Part shown: positions 48,007 through 59,741 of the stretch, in pieces
Layout: each line of letters starts with the position of its first letter
Numbering within the stretch: the first letter of the stretch is position 1
NCBI GenBank assembly: GCA_029207755.1
Contig: JARCOQ010000069.1
Span: forward strand, 490,146 to 554,145
Direction: 5' to 3'
DNA from: Chamaea fasciata
Lineage: Eukaryota; Chordata; Aves; Passeriformes; Sylviidae
Length of the DNA stretch: 64,000 nucleotides
Made by a program: the position numbers and the translations under genes
The notes under the pieces: model-generated
What the model was told of the DNA's origin: nothing
Database searches by the model: none
What the model saw: the letters and a program-made list of their open reading frames with translations, nothing else

Positions 48007-49918
48007 AATGCTTTAGGAACAACTATGAAGCAATAACATAGAGCTGAGTTTGAGACAGGAAAGTGTACCAAGAAAATCTGGAAAGTTGGGGAGTTTTTGT
48101 GCATTTGACCGTTTGTTGCATATGCATACTTCTGTTCTGTCAGTAGTAGAGGTTGTAAAATTGTTTTTCTGTTAGGGAGTCTCCACCCCTATTCATAAGT
48201 TGTACTGGAGTCATCTCCTCCTTCCATGAGAAATGCATCAATACAATTCTCCTGTTTTTTGAATGTCTTGGGAATTGATGAAGACTGAAATGGCTAAGAC
48301 CCGGTGCAAGGTAGACAGCCTTGGCTGGCAAGGCTCATGCTGGACATGGGCTTAAGGCAGGGTGAGGGTCAAGAAAAGGATGAGGTGTCAGTGCAAGACA
48401 AAGAGCAGAAACCCCAGTGTTAGGAGGGCTATGAGAAAGCCTCCAAGGGAAGGTGAGGACTGCCACTCCAGCATGAGAGGCAGAAAACCTTGGGTGTCGC
48501 TCGTGTGAGCATGCCTAGCTATTCTGGCTAGTTAAGCTTAGCCATAGGTGCAGGACAAAAACTTGAACTGTTCCAACTAACCCAGGTAATGCAGGACTAT
48601 GGAATTCTTTGTATAACTAAGCAGTACTTAGGAAACGAGACTAGCAGCTGTAGGCCACCAAGTGTTAGGGACTGTACAAAATGCCGACTAATAGGCTGAA
48701 GTGTGGTAAGCAAATGTTTCCTTGGATGCCTTAAGAATTGACTTAATGAGCCAGCCTTCGCAATACTAGAGAGATGATGACTACAGAATTTAAAGATCCA
48801 ATGGGACTTGTGAAAAAGGATGCATCTTCGGGGCAAGGTTGATTTGGGAGTGAAGGGCCATGCGACAAACCAAGCTCGGCCACTCCCAGAGGGATGTGGC
48901 TCCCGCGTTACCTTCAGTGTCTTTGATGCTGTTGGCACAATTGTCCAGCAGCATCCTTTCATTTGTGGTGCAGCTCCTCAGTTCAGAGGCTGTGCAAGGA
49001 GAGAGTAGCCACATAGGGCATGATCCTTCACTTGATACTGTCATTCATCTCCTCTTCAGCTCCAGGTCTCCAATTGCATTGCTAAAGCTCTGGGCTGGCA
49101 AGAGGAGAAGGCTGCTTCCATCAGCAGCTGCAGAAAGTGTTCCAGAGAGCAGAAGACAGAGCCCGAGGGTATTGCCAGCATGGGTACTTCTCTCCCATCG
49201 CAGCCGGCAGCAGGGATTTACCTTGCCATTTCTTTGCACTCGGCATCTTCAGCCTCTTTCATACAGATCTCATCCAGCTCAGAGAACGAGTCATGAAGGA
49301 TGTGTTGGTCATCCTACGTGGTCCTGAGGATGAGCTCTACCCACCTGGGATTAGAAGACAAAACTCCATCCTGTTACTGTGACTATCATGCTCACAGTCA
49401 AAGCGGGCATCAGGGGTGTACCAGGTCAGCCATAAACACTGGGCTAGGCCCTTACCCTTAGGTCTGTGCAGGCTTGCCCAGAGCCATGGAAGAGAAACAC
49501 CTGTTTCACCTCTGCATAAGGATACACTGCTTTCTTCTCCCACACTTCCATTTTCAAAGGCAGGATCCCTCTAAGGAAGATGCATTTAGCTAAATTATGC
49601 GCTTAAATGGCCTGAAATTTAAAAAAAAAAAAAAGAAAAAAGAAAAAAAAAAAAAGTCACAAAAGGTCTGGAAAAAGGCGGTCTTGCTAAACAATGCCAC
49701 TTTCTCTCAGAACGGCTAGCACAGCTAGCCTGAAGAAGATCTTATGCAGTGCCCATATAGCCCCAAGGAGATTAGTGAGTGATGTGGATTGCTACAGTAG
49801 TAGTCCTGCAATGTCACAAACTTTTTAAAAATCAGAATGTGTGTTGCTTTGAATTGTTGTTACTGCCAATTCTGTAGTTTTGGATGTCAAGCAAAATCTT
49901 GTATCATTAGCACAAGAG

Positions 49919-50091
49919 TGGCACATGTTTCCCAGAGAAGCTGTGGATGCCCCATTCCTTTTACCATTTGAGGCCAGCTTGGATGGGACTCTGAGCAACC
50001 TGGTGTAGTGGAAGGCCTCTGTGTGCATGGTTGGGGTTTGAAACTAGTCAGTCCTTAAGGTACCTTCCAATCCAGACCTTTCTGTGGTTTT
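49919..50091 (+). mobile_element. CR1 3'-end fragment (unit 6)
   Basis: Same fragment and endpoints. Confidence 0.75.
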
Positions 50092-50165
50092 AGGCCTCTA
50101 AATTGCCCTTCCCCCCTGCCTGCAGCGGCCAGCACCGTGTCTGGAACATGGAACCAGTCCCTCTG

Positions 50166-50173
50166 TGACATCA
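50166..50173 (+). promoter_or_regulatory. CRE-like octamer (unit 6)
   Basis: Unchanged copy of TGACATCA. Confidence 0.35.
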
Positions 50174-50286
50174 GGCCTAGGGCCGAGGGCACTGCGGCAA
50201 AGCAAATTCTGTTGGCATTACGTTGGCAGCTGCCCTGGAGGTGTCAAGCTCTCTCTCCTTGCAGCTGACTTGCAGCTGTGACGGCA

Positions 50287-52546
50287 ATGATTTTGTTGTG
50301 CATCCTCATCCTACTGGCTCTGTGCGGGCCTGCACATGGCGCCTGTGGGTAAGTAGCCTCAGGCTCTTTGGGGGCCCGGGCAAAGGCTTAGGGGCTTCCC
50401 TGTGGGTGCCCGCTTGCCACCTGTGGCCACAGCAGTTCCCAAAGTAGGTGGGAGTCTCCGTTTATCACCACTGGCCAGGCTGCTGGCACCAGTTGTCTAA
50501 GGGGCTAAAGCAGAAATGGGCAAACATGTGGACATCCCAGGCAGCTCCCTGCTGGCTTTGCAACCAGAGCCTTGTGAGGAGGGAAGCTGGCTGACCTTCA
50601 GCACAGCAGCAGGCCTTCTCATGGGACACTAACGACTTTCTGCTTCCAGACAGACTTGTGGGCTGCGGCCCATGGGTACTACCTTCAGCTCATCACGCGT
50701 TGTGGGTGGCACAGATGTCATGCCAGGGTCTGGGGCCTGGGCTGGGATCGCCAGTATCCGCTGCGTCTGGAAACCACCGGTATCTGTGCATATCTGTGGA
50801 GGGACCCTCATCAGCGCAAAGTGGCTGCTCTCAGCTGCCCACTGCTTTGTCAACATCACAAAGTAAGTCGGACCTGGGCACAGGGATATCCCCACACCAC
50901 CAGTGCATGCTATTCCCATCCCATTTCCTTGCATGTGCCTAGTGCCAGGACATTGCAGGGCCCAGCTGAGAGACTGCTCAGGGAGACGACTGGGTTCATG
51001 CCACCGCTTCCTAGCAGCCTGCAGCTCAATATAGCTCAAGCCTACTTTCACTCTGTGGAGTGCTGTTTTCCTCTCTGCCTCAGGAAGCAGAAGGCAGGAA
51101 GGGCTAGGGTGTTACAGCACGTGATTCTACTCGCCCTCACCCCTCTCTCCATCTGCCTTCCAGTCCCATCAGCGAGTGGGCCATCGTTCTTGGGGCCACC
51201 TCGTTGGGCCAGTCGGGCCCTGGTGTGGAAGTGCGCCGGATTAAGCGGCTGATTATTCATGAAAAATACATCCCTGACCTTGAGTATAACGACATCGCCT
51301 TGCTGGAACTGGATCGGCCAGTCCAGTGCAGCTCCACCATTCAGACCGCCTGCCTGCCTGGTCCTGCAGTGAAAGTGTCGGAGCTGAAAAACTGTTACGT
51401 TGCTGGCTGGGGTGACAGAATCGTGAAATGTGAGTGAGTTCCCATAAAGGATCTGGACCCTGAGGGCAAGCTTGGCCCACCAGGGAGAGACGGCTGGGCC
51501 TTCCTGACAGCAGAGTTAGGCCGTGGGACATATGCCTCTGGCCTGGCCTGCTGCCCAATGCCACACAGCAGCGACACAGCACTCCCAACACCTCTCTAGA
51601 GGCCAGCAAGCCTCTAGGGAAAAACTTCAACACACGGGCAAAGAGCTGCTGGGAGCTCATTCCTTTCTCTGCTCACAGCTTCAGGTAGAGATATCCTGCA
51701 GCAGGCCAAGGTGCAAGTGGTCCCTAACCAGCTCTGCAACAGTAGTGAGTGGCTGCATGGGTACATCTATGACTTCCACGTGTGTGCTGGCCAGGGCGGC
51801 GTTGGCACCTGCCAGGTAGGAGCATGCCGAGTCCCCCAGCCCCCAGCAGTGTAGGCAGCCTCATCCCAGCACCCAAGCACAGCCCAGCGCGTGCTTTCCC
51901 TGACCAGTTGCTCTCCCAGCCCCAGCTCTGCACTGCCGCTGAAGCTTCTGCCCCCTTTCCCATCCGTGGGTCCTTGCTCTGTGGGGTCCAGATGCTAACC
52001 CTGAAGCATCCAAGCACAGGGGAGACAGAGAGCCTCACCTGACAGGCCCCCAACCTGCTCCCAAGGGTGCTGAGGTTCTACAGGTTCCAGCACTTGAGCA
52101 GGGCCTTGCTCAGCCAGGAGTCCAGTTCTTCTGGCAGGGGCTGAAGAGAGTAAAGCAACCAACTCCGACTGCTGACAGGGGCACACAGAGGCACCTTAAT
52201 CCTCTCTGCTCTGCTCCAGGGTGACAGCGGGGGGCCTCTTGTCTGCCAAGATAAGCATGCCGGCTTCTTCTGGCAAATTGGTGTGACCAGCTGGGGAGTA
52301 GGCTGTGCTAGACCTAAACGGCCTGCAGTCTCCAGCTCCACTCAGTACTACTACGACTGGATCCGGACTACAGTGGGAAGAAGGCCAGTACCAGGAATTA
52401 CGCCAGCACCAGCCTACACCTCAACCCCCCTGCAGACACTACCTCCAAGACCAACTCAACCCTGTCCAGTTCCTCGGGCAAAGCTGCTCCAATTCTTTAA
52501 TCTGCTGAAGGAGATCTTGCTGTACCTAAAGGGAAAAATTGTTTGA
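50287..52546 (+). CDS. ACR: Acrosin-like serine protease, 5 exons (unit 6)
   Basis: Exons 50287-50348, 50650-50862, 51164-51429, 51679-51815 and 52220-52546. Protein as unit 1. It shares the intron 2 change with unit 5 and the 3' 26-bp deletion with units 5 and 7. Confidence 0.88.
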
Positions 52547-52599
52547 ACGGCAAAATGGACCAGCTGCAGTTCAGGCTATAGTAGACCACAACCCTTTGC

Positions 52600-52615
52600 A
52601 TTAAACGGAATTAAA
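52600..52615 (+). terminator. Paired ATTAAA signals, moved closer by deletion (unit 6)
   Basis: Same deletion junction as unit 5, signals intact. Confidence 0.55.
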
Positions 52616-53853
52616 TTGGAAGCAAACTCAAAAGGAGATCTGTATTTTCTGCTCTGCGACAAATTTGCATCCAAATTCTCTAAAATCCCGCTGGCTTGAT
52701 TTTGCCCAAGCAGTCCTGAACTCAGGGATCCCTTCATACTCATCTAGGAAGAATTTGGCTTCACACTCCCTTCCGTACAGATCAATGCCTTCCCCACAGC
52801 TATTGGTACGTCTGCAGCGGAAGAGTAGCATCTGGCACCTTAAGTTTGCAAAAACAAGTTCAAGAAACACAACACTAGGAAAACAAGAGAAAAGAAAAGA
52901 AGGGTGCAGATGTTGCCCTGTCATCAAAAACGTGAAGCCCTTCATTCTGCTCTGTGCTCTAAGGATGGTTTTTGTCCCCATCAGATGGCAACTGGGTTTT
53001 TTGGCCCATGTAGAAACCTAAGCAGTAAAGAGTTCATGCACTGCTGTGCCCTGAACACCAACAGCCATCAAGCAAACGAGTTATAAAAGCATGTGCCTGG
53101 AAAGGGGAGCTGTATTGAACGTAGGCCAGCCCCATTCTGGAGCTGAAGTTCGTGTTCCAGTCTGTAGTGACCACACAACATAAAGAACAGCTTAAGTGCA
53201 GGAGTGGGGTCAAGGAGCAAGCAAGACCAATAGATGGAGAATCAAGACCACAAAAAAAAAAGAAAACAAACCCAAAGCCCCCCAGCCCATTTCCAGAAAA
53301 GTCTAGAATACTAGGCTGCACATGCCAACTCATTTGTACAAAGAGTGAGGAACCTAATCCCAGAATGGGGAAAACTTACCTAGAAAAATGTACCACCACA
53401 GAGGCCGGGTGGCATTCTCTCAGGACCCTGGACACCTGTTGGCTGGATCGGTGCTGGACCCAGGACTTTAATCTTCTTTCCTCTCCTACCCGATTCCTCT
53501 TTCCCTTCTTCTTCCCTCTTTTCTTTTAGTCTTCTGTCTTTTTATTAGAAGGTAGTGGCAAAACATATACCAATTGCCATGCTGAGTGTGTAGTTTGTTA
53601 ATAAAAAGCGGTGAGGTTTTTTTGGACCCTTTTGCTTTTTGCCATTCTTTTCCATCCGTGAACATCGACGAACCTCTGTTGCTCCCTTCCACATAGGAGT
53701 GGCGTGTAAGACCAATGCACAAACACTCCAGGGAAGGGAAGAGCTGCATCTGCCTTCTCCAGTGCCAATCCCTGGGCCAAGGATCAATTGCACATCTCAC
53801 CCCCTCACAGCAGCAGTCTGTTGTACCAGCACGTCTTTTATGATCCGATTATT

Positions 53854-53890
53854 GGCACATGCCTCTACCTGAAGGTAAGAGGCATGTGCC
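53854..53890. repeat. Hairpin (unit 6)
   Basis: Identical stem, bulge and loop. Confidence 0.8.
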
Positions 53891-54386
53891 GAAGTCAATA
53901 GCATGGATATTCTTTAACAGTAAGCATGAGGTAGAGAGATAGAAATAGGAAAGAGAGGAGGGCCAGAGGGAGAGAAAGAGTGAGACAGTTGAAGTAGAAA
54001 GCTATCACCGCACTTGGATCCAGAAAGCATCCTCTTGCACCTTTTCTTCACCCTGGTCTTCTTGCTGGTGTGGTTCCCCCAGGCATTCAAACCTTTTTGC
54101 TATTTAGGCATTTTAGCCAACAAAGGAATCAATGCTCATTGGCTACAGTTACCCACTCAGAGTTGCTTTTCAACAGAGTGGCTTTGTTGGCTTTGAGTGT
54201 GGGTTCTTTCTGTCCAGTATCAGTGCTCCTCCAGTATCCGTTTTCCTCCCGCTAGTCTGAGAGCGCATCCAATCCTACCTCACATTCCTCTCGGGTGGGT
54301 TAACTGACAGCCCAAGTTTCACAGAGGCATGTTCAGGGAGGGGGAGCTTCAGTTGCTGCCGATGAGCAGTTGCTTCTTTGGAGAGT

Positions 54387-56166
54387 TTGTCACAGTGGGC
54401 AAAGCCTTTCAATAATCTTAATGCATCTTGGAGGGGCAAGAACCTCTCATCTTTATTGCATAAGGGAGGGAATATAGTTATCAAAGATGAGGAAAAGGCT
54501 GAGGTCCCTAGCATCTTCTTTGCTTCAGTTTTCAACAAAAAGACGGGTTGTCCTCAAGGCAACTGGCCTCCTGAACTCGTAGATGGGGAGCAGGGAACAG
54601 AACAGCCTCTCCTGTTATCCAGGAGAAAGTAGTTAGTGACCATGTGAGCCACTTAGATGCTGACAAGTCGATGAGACCAGACAGGATTCATCCTAGGGTG
54701 GTGCAGGAGATGGCAGAAGACCTCACCAAGACGCTTTCCATCATTTACCATCAGTCCTGGGTAACAAGACGACTGGGCTGGCCAACGTGATGCTCATCCA
54801 TAAGAAGGGCCATAAGGAGCACATGGGAAACTACAGGCCTGTCAGCCTGACCTTGGTACTCAGTAAGGTTAAACAAGAGATCATCTTAAGTGCGATAACG
54901 CAGCACCTACAGGACAGCTGAGGGATCAGACCCAGCCAGCAGGGATTTAGGAGGGGCAGGTTGTGCTTTAACCAACCTGATCTCCCTTTGTTACCAGCTG
55001 ACCCGCCAGGTGGATGACGGGAAGGCTGTGGATGTTGTATACCTGGCCTTCAGCAAAGCCTCTTACCCCATCTCCCGTAGCGCACTCCTGGAAAAGCTGG
55101 TAGCCCACAGCTTGGGCAGGAGCCGTGTTCAGAACTGGCTGGATGGCCAGGCCCAGAGACTGGAGGTCAATGGTCCTGCATCCAGATGGGGGCTAGTCAC
55201 TTAGTGCAGCCCCCCAGGGGTCTGTGTTGGGACCAGTCTTGTTTAAATATCTTCACTGATGATCCGGACAAGGGGATCACCTTGCAGATGACACCAAGCT
55301 GGGAGCAAGCACTGCTCTGTTAGAGGGTAGGAGGACTCTGCAGAGGGACCTGGACAGGCTGGATAGGTGTGCTGAATCCAACAATGGGAGGTTTCACAAG
55401 TCCAAGTGCCAGGTCGTGCCTTTGAATCACAGCAAGCCCCTGCAGCACCACAAGCTGGGGTTGGTGTGGCTGGACAGTGCCCAGGCAGAAAAGGGACCTG
55501 GGGGTACTGGAGACAGCAGCTGAACGTGAGCCAGCAGTGCGCTCTGGTGGCCAAGAAGGCCAATGGCATCCTGGCCTGGATCAGGAATGGTGTGGCCAGC
55601 AGGAGCGGGGAGGTCATTCTTCCCCCGTAGTCAGCACTGGTGAGGCCACACCTTGAGTGCTGCATCCAGTTCTGGGCTCCTCAGTTTAGGAAGGACGTTG
55701 AGATGCTCAAATGGGTCCAGAGGAGGGCAACAAGGATAGTGAATGGTCTGGGACACGTGTCTTATGAGGAGCAGCTGAGGGAGCTGGGGTTGCTTAGCTT
55801 GGAGAAGAGAAGGCTCAGGGGTGAGCGTACCAACCTCTATAAGTCCCCGAAAGGAGGGTATAGCCCAGTGGGGGTCAGTCTCTTCTCCCAGGCAAGCAGC
55901 AAGAGAAGCCGACAAAGTCTTAAGCTGTACCACAGGAAGTTGGGACTGGACATTGAGAAGAAGATTCTTCACAGAAAGGATGATTTTGGGCATTGGAATA
56001 GGCTTCCCAGGGAGGCGGTGGAGTCACCTGGAGGTGTTTAAGCAAAGATAGCACATGGCTTTTAGTGCTGTGGTCTGGTTGACAAGGTGGTGTTGAGTCA
56101 TAGGTTTGACTCAATGGTCTCAGATGGTTTTTTTTCCAACCTAGTCGATTCTGTGGTTCTGTGATT
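54387..56166 (+). mobile_element. Decayed CR1 LINE (unit 6)
   Basis: Same truncated copy; unit-1 type block near 55751. Confidence 0.88.
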
Positions 56167-56416
56167 GGTGTTTAAGGCAATTCTGCTCTTTAAGTGTCTT
56201 GCAATATCTTATGCAGCTCTGGTCATCAAGGGTGCATAGGTTCTTAGAGCCCCTAAGAGTCATCAGCGGGGAGCAAAGCCACGCATCTACTCTTCCCTAG
56301 AGATCACCTGCAGAGGTGATGCTTGACCAGCATACCCAGCTGACGTGCGCCAGTGCCTGCTAAGGCCATATTAAATTTTTGCCCACAGCGTTCACTTTGG
56401 AAGAGAACCTCCCCCT

Positions 56417-56423
56417 TATAAAA
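56417..56423 (+). promoter_or_regulatory. TATA box before unit 7 RING gene
   Basis: Same motif, 476 bp before the ATG at 56893. Confidence 0.3.
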
Positions 56424-56892
56424 ACTGCATTCAATGAATAACATTTTCTGATTCAAGAGTGAACTTAAAAAAGACAGAAAGAAAGGAAAAATCCAGCCTC
56501 CAGAGATTTAATTAAAAATTCAGGACCTCCAAATTGTTGAACCACTTAATCCCAACACCTGTTTTTCACAGACAGGAGTCTCAACCCTACACGATTTCAG
56601 CTGCCCGAGACCATCTTTCCACGCTCTCAGGAAAGTCACAGCCTGTCAAGCATGCCTGTAAGACCTTGAAGGCTGAGTCTCCCCAGGGTGGTAGTGAGAA
56701 GGTCATTAGGGCTTGAGGAGTCAGGAGGATATCCTTGTCCAGGGGCTTGGGCATTTTTTCATCTGCTCCTTGGGACAGGAAGAGACCAAGGTTTCTCCAT
56801 TTTGTTGCAGTGTGTGAGATTCTTTGGTAGTGCCAGTGATGGGGAGCAGCTTCTCAGGACTCCCTGAATTGCCACGGAGAACAGACAGAGCC

Positions 56893-57462
56893 ATGGGGAC
56901 AGAGTGCAGCTGCCCCATTTGTCATGATGAGCAAGAGGGTGTTGCTTATGCCATACCCTGTGGCCATGAGTTCTGCATGGGCTGCATGCTGCGTTGGGCA
57001 GAGAAGAAAGCAGAGTGCCCACTCTGCAGAAGATTGATAGAGTCTGCCAGGTTTTCTCTGCGGGAACAAAAATACCTCGAGTGTGTCATCACACCCCAGG
57101 GAGAATCACCAGAGACCAAGAGAGAGGCAGAAAGATCTCTTGGCCTCCTGGATGGAAACAGCTGCCAGCGCCCAGGAGCGGTTCCTGTGCAAGGGACACC
57201 TTCCCCAGCTGAGCAGGGGCCTGCAGGGGCAGAGGCTGTGGGTAGCCTGCTGCCAAGGTCTGGGCAAAAAGAAGAGCATGTTCTTGACCCTATGCTGCCC
57301 TGGCTGTGCCAGAGGCTGGAGGCAATCTATGGGTCCCAGCGGTGGCTGGCAGTGAGAGCAGAGAACAGCATCTTGTATGCCCTGCGCCTCTGCGGTCCAG
57401 ATGGGGAGGTCATGGTGCAGGTGCTGCAGCCTCTCCTGGAGGAATATACAGAACCCTATTGA
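56893..57462 (+). CDS. RING-finger protein, TOPORS-like, Arg-to-Cys variant (unit 7)
   Basis: Same protein as the unit 6 copy, including the extra cysteine. RING ligands complete, and the frame is open to the TGA at 57460-57462. Confidence 0.78.
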   Translation: MGTECSCPICHDEQEGVAYAIPCGHEFCMGCMLRWAEKKAECPLCRRLIESARFSLREQKYLECVITPQGESPETKREAERSLGLLDGNSCQRPGAVPVQGTPSPAEQGPAGAEAVGSLLPRSGQKEEHVLDPMLPWLCQRLEAIYGSQRWLAVRAENSILYALRLCGPDGEVMVQVLQPLLEEYTEPY

Positions 57463-59373
57463 AATGCTTTAGGAACAACTATGAAGCAATAACATAGAGC
57501 TGAGTTTGAGACAGGAAAGTGTACCAAGAAAATCTGGAAAGTTGGGGAGTTTTTGTGCATTTGACCGTTTGTTGCATATGCATACTTCTGTTCTGTCAGT
57601 AGTAGAGGTTGTAAAATTGTTTTTCTGTTAGGGAGTCTCCACCCCTATTCATAAGTTGTACTGGAGTCATCTCCTCCTTCCATGAGAAATGCATCAATAC
57701 AATTCTCCTGTTTTTTGAATGTCTTGGGAATTGATGAAGACTGAAATGGCTAAGACCCGGTGCAAGGTAGACAGCCTTGGCTGGCAAGGCTCATGCTGGA
57801 CATGGGCTTAAGGCAGGGTGAGGGTCAAGAAAAGGATGAGGTGTCAGTGCAAGACAAAGAGCAGAAACCCCAGTGTTAGGAGGGCTATGAGAAAGCCTCC
57901 AAGGGAAGGTGAGGACTGCCACTCCAGCATGAGAGGCAGAAAACCTTGGGTGTCGCTCGTGTGAGCATGCCTAGCTATTCTGGCTAGTTAAGCTTAGCCA
58001 TAGGTGCAGGACAAAACCTTGAACTGTTCCAACTAACCCAGGTAATGCAGGACTATGGAATTCTTTGTATAACTAAGCAGTACTTAGGAAACGAGACTAG
58101 CAGCTGTAGGCCACCAAGTGTTAGGGACTGTACAAAATGCCGACTAATAGGCTGAAGTGTGGTAAGCAAATGTTTCCTTGGATGCCTTAAGAATTGACTT
58201 AATGAGCCAGCCTTCGCAATACTAGAGAGATGATGACTACAGAATTTAAAGATCCAATGGGACTTGTGAAAAAGGATGCATCTTCGGGGCAAGGTTGATT
58301 TGGGAGTGAAGGGCCATGCGACAAACCAAGCTCGGCCACTCCCAGAGGGATGTGGCTCCCGCGTTACCTTCAGTGTCTTTGATGCTGTTGGCACAATTGT
58401 CCAGCAGCATCCTTTCATTTGTGGTGCAGCTCCTCAGTTCAGAGGCTGTGCAAGGAGAGAGTAGCCACATAGGGCATGATCCTTCACTTGATACTGTCAT
58501 TCATCTCCTCTTCAGCTCCAGGTCTCCAATTGCATTGCTAAAGCTCTGGGCTGGCAAGAGGAGAAGGCTGCTTCCATCAGCAGCTGCAGAAAGTGTTCCA
58601 GAGAGCAGAAGACAGAGCCCGAGGGTATTGCCAGCATGGGTACTTCTCTCCCATCGCAGCCGGCAGCAGGGATTTACCTTGCCATTTCTTTGCACTCGGC
58701 ATCTTCAGCCTCTTTCATACAGATCTCATCCAGCTCAGAGAACGAGTCATGAAGGATGTGTTGGTCATCCTACGTGGTCCTGAGGATGAGCTCTACCCAC
58801 CTGGGATTAGAAGACAAAACTCCATCCTGTTACTGTGACTATCATGCTCACAGTCAAAGCGGGCATCAGGGGTGTACCAGGTCAGCCATAAACACTGGGC
58901 TAGGCCCTTACCCTTAGGTCTGTGCAGGCTTGCCCAGAGCCATGGAAGAGAAACACCTGTTTCACCTCTGCATAAGGATACACTGCTTTCTTCTCCCACA
59001 CTTCCATTTTCAAAGGCAGGATCCCTCTAAGGAAGATGCATTTAGCTAAATTATGCACTTAAATGGCCTGAAATTTAAAAAAAAAAAAAAGAAAAAAGAA
59101 AAAAAAAAAAGTCACAAAAGGTCTGGAAAAAGGCGGTCTTGCTAAACAATGCCACTTTCTCTCAGAACGGCTAGCACAGCTAGCCTGAAGAAGATCTTAT
59201 GCAGTGCCCATATAGCCCCAAGGAGATTAGTGAGTGATGTGGATTGCTACAGTAGTAGTCCTGCAATGTCACAAACTTTTTAAAAATCAGAATGTGTGTT
59301 GCTTTGAATTGTTGTTACTGCCAATTCTGTAGTTTTGGATGTCAAGCAAAATCTTGTATCATTAGCACAAGAG

Positions 59374-59546
59374 TGGCACATGTTTCCCAGAGAAGCTGTG
59401 GATGCCCCATTCCTTTTACCATTTGAGGCCAGCTTGGATGGGACTCTGAGCAACCTGGTGTAGTGGAAGGCCTCTGTGTGCATGGTTGGGGTTTGAAACT
59501 AGTCAGTCCTTAAGGTACCTTCCAATCCAGACCTTTCTGTGGTTTT
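59374..59546 (+). mobile_element. CR1 3'-end fragment (unit 7)
   Basis: Same fragment and endpoints. Confidence 0.75.
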
Positions 59547-59620
59547 AGGCCTCTAAATTGCCCTTCCCCCCTGCCTGCAGCGGCCAGCACCGTGTCTGGA
59601 ACATGGAACCAGTCCCTCTG

Positions 59621-59628
59621 TGACATCA
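59621..59628 (+). promoter_or_regulatory. CRE-like octamer (unit 7)
   Basis: Unchanged copy of TGACATCA. Confidence 0.35.
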
Positions 59629-59741
59629 GGCCTAGGGCCGAGGGCACTGCGGCAAAGCAAATTCTGTTGGCATTACGTTGGCAGCTGCCCTGGAGGTGTC
59701 AAGCTCTCTCTCCTTGCAGCTGACTTGCAGCTGTGACGGCA

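Larger units (their letters stand above)
47404..56859 (+). repeat. Tandem unit 6 (9456 bp)
   Basis: Same length as unit 5 and nearly identical to unit 7. It carries the 26-bp deletion (junction about 52596), the RING Arg-to-Cys change shared with unit 7, and the intron 2 change shared with unit 5. Confidence 0.97.
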